This document shows, one piece after another, positions 11,201-23,200 of a DNA stretch of 64,000 nucleotides. Location: positions 25,753,621-25,817,620 of the forward strand of contig OZ024870.1 of the NCBI GenBank assembly GCA_964017185.1, written 5' to 3'. The position numbers and the translations under genes are program-made. Every line of letters begins with the position of its first letter. Position 1 is the first letter of the stretch. This stretch comes from Rugalucina vietnamica. Lineage: Eukaryota; Mollusca; Bivalvia; Lucinida; Lucinidae. The notes under the pieces were generated by a model. It searched no databases, was not told the DNA's origin, and saw only the letters and a program-made list of their open reading frames with translations.

Positions 11201-14200
11201 CTAAAATGAGGTGGGTGAGCACGCTTGCTGGGAAATGATTTGTATGGTAAGGATTGTGTGTGCTGTTTTACAAGGAATCATGTGTGTTTTACGCATTTAG
11301 ACAGTTATGTGGATCGTTTTACCTGTCATAACGCATGGTTGCTATGGAAAAATTCGTATTTCTGATTTTCTTCGATAAATTGGGGGTATACCTAGAAAAT
11401 GTATGCTAATTATTGTGCACATGCGTTTTTTGAACATTTTATTTGATGTTTTGTGTTGTATACATATTCATGCAACATGTTGTAGAATAACATGATACAT
11501 AAATGCAATACAATACAAATTAGGGTCGATTTTCTTATCACTATTTCGCAAAATCGTAAATTCAAGCCACTTGGTAAAAATGCAGTGGGTGGGCATGCTT
11601 AATTGGCCATAATCGGAAAACCAGTTAACCGATCTCACTCAATTTTTGCATAAATGCTACACGTATAGTAAGTTTGCATAAAATTCGTGCTTTTGATAGA
11701 CTGCAGCAAATTAAGGAATCAATTTAGGGTACATACTACTAAATATTCATGAGTACTCGCCCCGCCTTTTTCGGGGAGAGCATTTACTTTGTATTAGAGA
11801 CAAAAATGACGTCACCTGTCAATAATCGTTGATTGATTTCCGCTGTGAAGTGTTTGTTTTAAAACTTGAAACATGCGCCGTTTCGAATGCCATGTTTTAG
11901 TCGATAAATCCCGGTATCGGATGGGAACTGGACGGATTTTTCTCCATGAACCCCTCTGAAGACCCACCCGCATTATGAAACATGGTTTCTGAGGGTGCTT
12001 CCGTTTAACGGGACATAGCTTTGAATTGAGTAGGTAAACATGCTGATAATTTTCAGTTAAATTAATGGGCTATGATGAACGTTTAAAATGAGACCAGTCT
12101 TGTGAATTTTGTATGTCTAGTTTTCGAGCTAGGTGACAAAACGTTAACATTGTCACCTATGGAAAACCTAATGGTGAAATGCAACCTAATGGCCCATCCC
12201 GAATGTTTCTCGCCACTTTGCTAAATTCCAAATTTAGCCACCCACCTCAGACCTGAGATGATGATCAGAAATTTATTGACTCAATTTATGAAGAGAGTTA
12301 AATAGATGAAATGATGGTCATCACCCTGCTGTGCTATCCTGGTTGGAATTATTTTAGAAAAAAGATCACAAAGAGTCTTGAAAATCTTCTAAAAAGATAA
12401 TGGTTGTGTGCGTGAATGTTGAGACTTACTACATTAGACTACAAAAATCCTGCCATCATATCTGTTTGCTTTGTTTTGTAGTGTACATGTATGTTCCTCT
12501 TATGTCTTTGTAAGACCTGAGTGTAAATAAAGTGTATGTTCTGTTCTGTTCTGTTCTGTTCTGTTTAACTTTCATCTTCTGCAGTCACTATTATTGTTTT
12601 TTAAATGATACAAAATCACACTATTCCTCAGATGCTGACCGACTATGCAATGATATCAAACAAGAGATTCTTGAGAATTTAGATGGAGAGTCTTTTCAAC
12701 TGACATATGAGAGGAGTACAGAATGTGAGATACCTGAAAGCTGGTTGAAGGCTGAGATACCTGATAGCAGCTGGTTGATGGTAAGATTTAATTGATCATT
12801 TTCCTTTGCAATACCTTTTGTCGCTTAAATTTGTTGCCTCAGATGAATGTGAGGACCTTGATTAGAGTGGTGCAGGTGCAAAAATATATACATGTAATTA
12901 TAATACTAATTATTAGATATGAAGTTAATGAAAGAGGTTATATATCTGCCATCAAAATTCACCTGACAAAAAAGCATTTCTTCCTAGCTTTAGTGCAGGG
13001 TAAAGTGAATAGAAGATATATGCAAACCTGTGATCTCCCAAATTTTCTTGGATATGTACAAAAGTTCTCCATAAATTTCATGACAAGCTTGAACCCTGAT
13101 GCACCAAAACGAAGCAGCAGACCAGTCATATTGGAGCCGCATCGTGAGAAAACCGGATTTTTGCCTATGCGAAAATAAAGGCGCAGATCAGCTTCGCAGT
13201 AACTGCGAAGCTGATCAGCGCCTTTGTTTTCGCAACACAGATAGTACGATTTCTCTTCTTCTTAAAACCGAAATTTCAATCTTCTAGACTTTTTCTGAAA
13301 CTGTACAGGCCGGTTTGTGCCAGACCTGGTCGGAAACCCCGAAGACCGGTTTTCTCGCGTCGCGGCTCATTGATATTTTTTGTGACTGCAGGTTGATGAA
13401 CAAGCCCCTGCTGGAGGTCCAACTGTACCACCCCGTGTCCCACACACGGCACCACATCACCAGGTACCACCAGGCATGGCAACATTCTACCAGAATGCCC
13501 CAGGGCAGCAACAGGGACAGGCTGCTGGGCATTACCCTGGACCCTTTCCTGCCCAATACCCTGGGCAGCCTTCTGTGCCAATCCCAAGTTCAACTGCTGG
13601 ACATGGGCCATACCCTGGACAGCCTCCTGTATCAGGGCCTGGGCCTACAGGAATAAGACCAGGAATGCCTTATATGGGTCAAGGTCATGCAGGAATGCCA
13701 GGTTTTTATCCAGGTCAAGTGCCTTACCCTGGAGGTCAAGGTCAGCCAAGGATACAAGGTCAGGGTAAACAAGGTCAACCCCAGATTCCATCACAAGGTG
13801 AAGGACATCCAAGAGGACCATTTCAAATGCCACATATGCAAGGCTATCCACCCTTTATGCCTTTTGGACCAATGGGCCCAGGACAGGGCTTTCCTGTGTC
13901 CACTAAACCAGGGGAGGATGCTCAGAAAACTCAAGGACAGGGTGAAGGTCAGAGTCAACAAGGACCGCTAGGCTATCCATTCATGAACCCTTGGGGCTTC
14001 TTTGATCCTAGGATGTTCCCAGGGATGTTCCCACAAGGACAGCCACATGATACAGACCATCAGCCTCATTCTGGTCCGCCACCACCTTATAATGGGAGTA
14101 CTCTGGCGCAGCCTGACCGGCCTCTTCATGACTCACAGACTGCTCAGAAAGTTCTCCCTGATGAGCCAGAGCTATCTGAGTTGAAAGCGCCTCTGATTGG

Positions 14201-17200
14201 ACCTGTAGGAAAAGGTATGCTTCTCACTCATCACAGTGTAGAAAAGGAGTCTTGCATTTTACTTGAGAAAAATTTGCATTTTACTTGGGAAAAAAAAATG
14301 TCACATGCTTTGAAATGCTTTAATTCAAGAAAGCTTGTCACTGTGTCATTGTTGATATTTTCACATTGTTGGATATTTCGGGATCACAGAACTTAGCCAT
14401 GCAACAGTGGAGGAGAGATGCCCAATTGAGTATCACTGACCTAGATTGCTTTGACAGGTAAATGTTACTATTAATAGCAATTTGATACTCAATTGGGCAT
14501 CTTTTTGTCATTTTTATAGTACTCTCAGAAAATCGAAAAAATGTATCACAGTTTTTAACCGATTTCCACCAACTTTGGAGAGCTCAAAGATGAATGAATT
14601 TCCAAACTTTTGACCGTTCAGAATTTTTTTTAATTGTCTAGAAAAAAAATTATGAAGGTTTAAAATCGGGATTTTTTTCTGATTTTCTGTGATTCCTATT
14701 TGGGAGCTAGAAAAAAAAGTGATGCCCATTTAGGAAACGGTGATTCCTATTCAGGAACATATAATAAGATCTATGATTCCTGAATGGGATACAAATAGTT
14801 TGTTATGCTTCCTTGTGAAGAACTTTGTTTACCAGAGCCTCACTGACTTTACTGTCATGTTATTTTCTGAATACCTTTCTGTATCTCATATCGATCATAG
14901 AGATGCTCCACATTCAACCTTTTTTCATTTTAATGGCCAGAGTGTATTTTAAGTTCAGTTTCACAATCATTTATACAAGTGCGTTCAGTTATTGATATGC
15001 CCCTGCCATATTCAGAAATAAATTGACAACTCTTCTTGCTTTTGAACAATCTACACTGGCAAGAAATAGACATCTGAATGAATTTGTCTATATAATGTGT
15101 TAAGTGTGTCTATAAATACATACTCTGTATATAGAACTTCCAGAGTTATGATGCTGTATGCCTAAATTGATTACATAACATATGGAGCAAATTTTTTAAC
15201 AAAAAAAAAAAAACCGCTGATATTTGAGTTTCAAAGAATCCACAAGGAATCATGGTTAATGGTTTGTAATTTTGTTTGTAAATTATGAAAGAATAACCAT
15301 GTTTGTCAGTACTACAGCTGAAAATTTGGTGTCTTTATCAGCACTATTTACAAAGTTACACTCTGATTTTCATTCATTGTACATTTTAGAATTTCATGGT
15401 AAAGCGGTTAATTGTTACAATATAAAACTAAGCATGTCAGTGTTATTTTGCAAGAAAACTAATATTCTACCAGGGCGAAGCTTGCTTGTGGGTTCCTTCA
15501 TGAGGTAAGCATGCCTTAAGAGTTTATCAATATTGACATGACATGAGTGGGTGGGGTATGTTAAACAGACATCTACTGTGTTTTTTTTTTTTATCTGTCA
15601 ATCAAATGACGATGTGCATTTATTGCTAATAGATGTCACAGATACACGGAATGACTAAATATAGTTATTCTTTTAAAATTTTAAATAGCTTGGTTTAGAA
15701 TTGGAAATGTAACTGATTTTCGTGGGACCCATTTCCTGGAAATTGGAATGCATGTGAATAAAAATTACACAAAGCCTACATGTCTAGGATACATAATCTG
15801 AAAAATTAAAGATTATTTATTTTGGGGTCTTGGAAATGTATTTCTCTGGAAAAAGTTAGTGTAAAGATGTTTTTTTTCTGGAAAATTCTCGAAGTGAGTA
15901 TTTTTGGCGGCTCATGTGCACTTACTGTTTGCTGAAAGATGACACGCCTTTTGTTTCAGGTTCTTATGTGACTGAAGTCAATGACTGCATCGAAAAATCT
16001 GACTTATTTTTTTTTTCAAAAAGCTAATAAAAATGGGTCCGACGATTTCAACCTTGAAATAACTGAAAAGTGACTCACTTGCTCTGAGCTGTCCACTCAT
16101 TTCACAATCATGTATACACAAATCCATGTATTTGCAACATATTCATCAGTCCCATGATAAAGCATGCTAAAGAATATAATATTGTTGACAAAAATAAACA
16201 ATGCTTTTTTATACAAATAAATCTTCAAACATGTATACTTATCCGCAAAAGAATTGCGAAAATATTAAAACACCATTTTCTTGAAAAGAATCATTGTGAT
16301 GGAATTTTCAGTGATATAACTTTTGAGTAATTTCAGTGAGCAATAATCAACCAAAATTAAAGGTTTGTAGCATTCTTCATTAAGACGTTACAATGACTTT
16401 AGTGTACGATCTCGTGTATTACGATTTTGAATCTTAAACATTCACGATTAATGCGATTTGAAAACAGATGGCGTGAGGTAGTAGCCGGGTGTCTAACCTA
16501 AAGAAATCGTACAAAAAGATTGGAACCAGAGGACCAATGGTCCTGTAAACGCTCACCTGAGATCAGCTGCATATACCAATAAACATGTTTGAATATTATG
16601 GTATTTAACTCCAGTGCAGGGGCAGATAAGCCCTTGGGCCATTTTCTTTTTTCAGAATCTTCAATATTCTGTCCATTTGCCAATTTCCTGTTGGCTTTTT
16701 CCTTCAAATGACATTTTAACAGTTTTCCCAATTCAGATGCACAGGCAACCCATGTTGACCTTGCCATAAACTTGGTCAAGGTCATCACAGGGTCATGATT
16801 TATATATACATTGGAGTACTTTAGCCATCTATGCCTCATGCCAAGTTTCCTTGAAATCAGTCTGTTGGTTTCAGAGAAGATGATTTTTGATGGGTTTTTA
16901 CCATATTAGGCATGGTGGCCATCTTGGTCATGTGACCTAGATTATTTATATACACATTGATTCCCCCATTCTATAGATGCTTCACTTAAAATTTGGCTTT
17001 GTTTGGCCAAGCGGTTTCAGAGGAGAAGACGTTTGAATATTATGGAAATATACATGTATATTGCCCCGGGGTGGGGGCACATGAGCCCCTGGGGTCCAAT
17101 TTTTTTCAGAATCATTAATATCCAGTCCTACTGCCCATTTCCTGCAAGACTTTCACTTTAAATGACATTTTAAAAGTTTTCCCCATTCAAATGCATTGGT

Positions 17201-20200
17201 GACCTATGTTGACCTTCCCGTAAAATAGGTCAAGGTCATCACAGGGTCATGATTTATATACACATTGTAGTGCTTGAGCCATCGATGCTTCGTGCCAAGT
17301 TTCGTTGAAATCGGTCAACCGGTTCTGGAGAAGAAGATTTTTGAACGGTTTTTACCATATATGGGCATGGCGGCCATCTTGGTCATGTGACCTGGATTTT
17401 TTATATACATATTTGTTACCCCTTCCTATTGATGCTTCACATAAAATTTCGCTTTGATTGGCCGAGCGGTTTCAGAGGAGAAGATGTTTGAATATTATGG
17501 AGATATACATGTATATTGCCCCGGGATGGGGGCGGATGAGCCCCTGGTGCCCATTTTTTTTCAGAATCATTAATATTCAGTCCTACTGCTCATTTTCTGC
17601 AAGATTTTTCCTTTAAATGACAATTTAACAATTTTTCCCATTCAAATGCATTCACGACCTATGTTGACCTTGCCGTAAAATAGGTCAAGGTCATCATAGG
17701 GTCATGATTTATATATACATTGTAGTGCTTGAGCCATTAATGCTTCATGCCAAGTTTGGTTGAAATCGGTCCAGTGGTTTTGGAGAAGAATATTTTTGAA
17801 GGGTTTTTACCATATATGGGCATGGCGGCCATCTTGGTCATGTGACCTGGATTATTTATATACACATTGGTTCTCCCTTCCCATAGATGCTTCATGTAAA
17901 ATTTGGCTTTGATTGGCCAAGCGGTTTCAGAGGAGAAGATCTTTGAAAATGGTGGACGACGGACGGACGACTGACGGACGGACGGACGACGGAGCATGGG
18001 TATACTATAAGCTCACCTTGTGAGCCTGACGGCTCAGGTGAGCTAAAAATACTGCTTGTCAACGCTCCCAAGGGTCGCGTTTTTCTGTTTACGTCAGCCT
18101 ATTGTTTTGAGATCGTCATTATTGTTTACTACAGACACACTATGGGCTTTCAAATTGTGATTCTGTAGGTGTCAACAGCTATCTTATGGCACTAATAGAT
18201 TTTGAGTACGTCTATTCGCTTGCTAGAAAACACCAATTTACGTCAAAAAGTAAAAACGACGTCACGTACAAGAAAAAAGCGTCGGAAAAGACATAAAATT
18301 TTCTGATTTGATTTTGTTTCAAACGTGACTTTCGAATATTGGTATCGGTTTGTAAACTTTTGCAATGTAATTAAAGGTATCCTAACCCTGTAGCTATGGA
18401 AATTGGTGACAACTTTTTTTTTCGCGGCAACGCGACAAGCGTAAGTCTTAACGTCATGATTTTCTAATTTTGTGAAAGCGAATTAACGGGACCATCAATA
18501 TTTATATCACTTAAAAACTTTTGGCGATATAGAAAGAAAAACAAGCGTATTAGTTATTTTCATGTTTCTTTTGCGAATAAGTATATATACAGTGACCACA
18601 CATAAGTCCTTAAAGTACTATGAAGTCACCTATGTCTTTGTATTATGCCGAAACGTGGGTTGGCATTTCATCATAAAATTCATGGTTTGTTTTCTTGGCA
18701 CAGAATACCATAGGGGACTGGGACTTTCACAGAGAAACATTTATACTTAGGCTATGTCTCACTGCTCATATTCATGATATTTAAATCCTCTTGTATATGC
18801 TTTAAGTCAAGGGAATCACCAGGACATTCACAGACAGACATTCATCTAATATCAATAATGTATTTTGCGGATTAAGGATGAATACAAAGAATATTGCCTT
18901 GTACAGCTGTATTAATACTACTAGTTTTGACATCCTTTACTGGCATGTTAATTTCCATGACTTAAACCCTATAGAAGAGGTTTTATATATCACGAAGAGG
19001 AGACATGTGTCATTGCTTAACAATAAATTTAGCCCACTTAGCCCCTCGGTGAAACAATCATGAAACTGTATGATGAAATGCCAACCCACGTTTTGACAGA
19101 ATACAAAGTCATGGGTGACTCCAGAGTACTTTAAGACATGCTTACCTCATGAAGGAACTCATAAGCAAGCTTTGGTCGTAAAACCGTCCTAGTAGAATAT
19201 TAGTTTTCTTGCAAAAAACACTGACATGCTTAGTTATATTGTAACAACCGCTTTACCATGAAATTCTAAAATGTACAATGAATGAAAATCAGCGGTGTTA
19301 CATTGTAAATAGAGCTCATAAAGACACCAAATTTTCGGCCATAGTACAAAAATGGCTATTCTTTCGTAATTTACAAACAAAGTTACAAACCATTAACCAT
19401 GGTTCCTTGTGGTATCTTTGAAACTCGAATATCAGCGAATTTTTTGTTAAAAATTTGGCTCCATATGGTATGTAATTAAAGAAGGCATACAGCATCACAA
19501 ACTCTGGAAGTTTTATATACAGAGTAAATATTTATAGACACACTTAACACATTATATAAACAAATTCATCCAGATGTCTATTTCTTACTAGTGAAGATTG
19601 TTCAAAAGCAAGAAGAGTTGTCAATTTATTTCTGAATATGGCAGGGGCATATCAATAACTGAACGCACTTGTATAAATGATTGTGAAACTGAACTTAAAA
19701 TACACTCTGGCCATTAAAATGAAAAAAGGTTGAATGTGGAGCATCTCTATGATCGATATGAGATACAGAAAGGTATTCAGAAAATAACATGACAATTAAG
19801 TCAGTGAGGCTCTGGTAAACAAAGTTCTTCAACAGGAAGCATAACAAACTATTTGTATCCCATTCAGGAATCATAGATCTTATTATATGTTCCTAAATAG
19901 GAATCACCGTTTCCTAAATGGGCATCACTTTTTTTCTAGCTCCCAAATAGGAATCACAGAAAATCAGAAAAAAATCCTAATTTTAAACCTTAATAACTTT
20001 TTTTCTAGACAATTAAAAAAACTTCTGAACGGTCAAAAGTTTGGAAATTTATTCATCTTTGAGCTCCCTAAAATTGATGGAAATCGGTTAAAAACTGTGA
20101 TACATTTTTTCAATTTTCTGAGAGTACTATAAAAATGACAAAAAGATGCCCAGTTGAGTATCAAATTGCTATTAATAGTAACATTTACCTGTCAAAGCAA

Positions 20201-23200
20201 TCTAGGTCAGTGATACTCAATTGGGCATCTCTCCTCTACTGTGCAAGAACAACTTATTCAAACTTAGCCCCTTTCAACCTTTTCATTACAGCAGATATTT
20301 TTTTACAATTTTATCTTTCTCATAAAAATTGTAATAATTTATGGCCATTGAAGGTGAATGCTCAGAGATTTTATACATTACTGGTAGTAATTACTCTAAA
20401 GCATATAACTATGATGAAAAAATGGACAAATATTCTTTTCTTTTTTTGTTGTTGTTTGACTTTTTTGTTCCCTACAGGTATTCCAACATGTGTTAGGGAC
20501 CAAGATGAGTATATGGCTAAATTGAACAAGAAACTCCAAGACGAGAAATCAGGTACATGTACATTTGTTTATAGCTGTGAAGGTAATGTGTTGGTAGGTA
20601 GTAGACTTTGAATACCGTTTAGAGTTATACATTTCATCCAAAATTCAAACAACACATAGGATTTCGTTGGAATATTCTGTCAAAATACCTGTAGGTACAG
20701 AATTGCTACATTGTATACCCACTGATCATGTCTTCATTGTGTATGCTTAGCAATACAGAGTCACTGGAAGTTGGTACTTTCTACCTTTGATATTTCAAGT
20801 TTGAAAATGATGCATATATTACGAAAACTTCCCCATGCAATATACAGAGATTTTTTTCAGCTGTAAAAATTGAAAATATAATTGTTTTTTTTTTTTTTTT
20901 TTTTAAATTTTGGATCAAAACTGTGGGTACACATTAGAGCCGCCTTGGATCAAAAATAAGAAAAAATATACCTCTTTATACCTCAGTATTACTATATAAA
21001 AATGGGGTTTAAGAGGGTATATATTTCACGGACATGTTTTCCTGATGTAAAAACCAAGAACCAGACATTGATGCAGCTTGTTCTGGCAAATGATGTAGAC
21101 ATTTACACTTTGTACGTGAAATGTATACCCACTTAAACCCCACTTTTATATAGAAAAACTGGGGTATACTTATTTATCTTATTTTTGTTCCAAAACATAG
21201 ATTGTGGGTACTCCTTAGAACTGCCTCGGTGAGGTGGTTCTAACATGTTCCCTCAATTTATGAAATAGAAAAAATGTTCAAACAAAATTTTTTAATTTTT
21301 ACAGCTGAAAAAAAAAAACTCTGTTCATTGTATGGGCAAGTTTTTGTAATGCTTACAGGCCAAGAATCTGCCGTGGTAGACGTGTCAAGTTTAACAAATA
21401 ATGAGCTGAGAGAAGAGCTGATAAAGTTTGGTGATAACCCGGGCCCTGTTGTTGGTGAGTATAGACACGGGCATCTGAAATTCCGTTTTAACTTTTCTAA
21501 AGCTAGAAAAACAACTGAATTCTATAAAATGAGCCGCCTCGTGGGAAAACCAACAATGTGGTTTTCGAACAGGTCTGGCACAAACCGGCCTGCACAGTAA
21601 CAGAAAAGAGCTAGAAGCTTGAAATTTCGGATTTAAGTAGAAGAGGAATTGTACTATCCGAGTAGCGAAAACAAAGGCGCTGATCAGCTTCACGGTTACC
21701 GCGAAGCTGATCTGCGTCTTTGTTTTCGCCTATGCAGATTGTTGGTTTTCCCATGAGGCGGCTCAAATATTGGGAGTGAATGAAGTGAACAACAGGGTAC
21801 AAAATGACCTAAACTTTCATTTTCACTATTTCTCACTTTCCAAGCGTTTTGTTTTTGCATTTCAATTGTTTTGATGGGCTAAAATCAAACTTCAGATAAA
21901 TGTGGTATAGAGGAGGACTACCCATCTTGTGTATTTAAACTGCAAACATGTAAACATGCATATTTTTATACAGCAATTTTCTTATTCAGTGTATAGAAAT
22001 CAACATTTTTTTTTTGCATTTCTTAATAAAATTGTGTGAAAAGAAGAGTTTAAGGACATGTATGTGATAAACAGATGATAACATGAACATTTAGTTCATT
22101 GCCTTGACCATTATAAGCCCTTGAACTAAACATTACAAAAATTTCCCCATGCAATATATACAGAATAGTTTTAGCAACGAAATGATTTTTTTTTGGATTT
22201 TTTCCATATTTTTGTTAAAAACATTGATTGTGGGTACACGTTAGAACAGCCTTGTTGAGGCGGTTCTAATACCCACAATCTATGTTCTTGAGCAAAAATA
22301 AGAAAAATAGGTATACCCCTGCATTCCCCAAATTTACCATATAAAATAGGATGTAAGCCTTAAGGGAGTATCTATTTTATGGACATGCTTTCATGATGAA
22401 GCTCTTGGGCTTGATAATAGCATGAAAATAGTGTTGAATTGACAGGCTTGTTTCTACACCAGATAAAATATTGGTAATTTGGGCTACCCCCCCCCCCCCC
22501 CCAAAAAAAAGGAAAAAAAGAAAAAAGGAAAGAAATAAATTGAATTAAATAGAACAGAACTTCCTATTTCAAAATATAAATTAAAGCACATCCAATGCAC
22601 ACTAAATGCGGTCAGACTCTTTAAACAACAAAGACTTAGTGACGTAAGTGTCATAGTTGATTTTTTTTTCGACCAAGTGTCTTATTCTATCATTGTCCAT
22701 TGTCAATTCATTCAAAGGATTTTCAAGGAAAAGTCACGGTGCACTGATCTCTAATTGAGCCGCATCATGAGAAAATGGGAAGGCGCACATCAGCTGTGCA
22801 GTAAATGCACAGCTGATCAACGCCTTTGTTTTTGCTACACAGATACTACGAGGGATGATCCAAAATAACGTAGACTTTCGCTGTAGCTTGTATACAACTC
22901 ATTCAAATGCTTACAAAATAACATGAACATAAATCGGAATATGTCTAGAATATCTTGGCAAAATAGCAGGCAAAAATAACGACCCGTTAAAAATATACAG
23001 TCAAACCAAACAGGTCACTATGGTCTACCCGGCGCACGTCATCTTTGATTTCGTGACGTCGTTGACGTTTTTATTCACTTTGAAATTAACACCCTCTTAG
23101 CGCTCACGGACATCTATTCAACATGTACCATAGATAAAAGATTTTTTTGCGTATTGTGCTTTGTACTTCACAATTTTTACGTCAGTATTCAAAACTCGAA

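Larger units (their letters stand above)
8208..12631 (+). other. Intron 1 (4.4 kb)
   Basis: 8208-9290 shows nothing recognisable. 9290-9895 is a decayed LINE. 9949-12189 is the pair of 463-bp direct repeats and the segment between them. 12190-12631 is plain AT-rich DNA with a (TTCTG)n microsatellite at about 12537-12565 close to the exon 2 acceptor CTATTCCTCAG. Confidence 0.7.
14215..20477 (+). other. Intron 3 (6.3 kb), almost filled by one inverted-repeat element
   Basis: All but about 190 bp on the left and 230 bp on the right belongs to the 14405-20241 inverted-repeat element, which itself contains a Helitron-like insertion. Confidence 0.75.

Noticed and set aside
12532-12631. ORF beginning MYVLFCSVLFCLTFIFCS, resembling a signal peptide before exon 2
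   Set aside because: It is produced by a (TTCTG)n microsatellite and intron DNA; the CCTCAG acceptor at 12631 and phase agreement with exon 1 give a better model.
16498-16839. 113-residue ORF (HRWLKYSNVYINHDPVMTLTKF..), also at 28230-28670
   Set aside because: It lies in the tandem core of Helitron-like family A and is conserved between copies only because the DNA is nearly identical; other copies break the frame.
14405-20241. Maverick/Polinton identity for the long inverted-repeat element
   Set aside because: Maverick-type elements are 15-20 kb, encode a polymerase and integrase and have 6-bp duplications; this one is 5.8 kb, non-coding and flanked by 5 bp.
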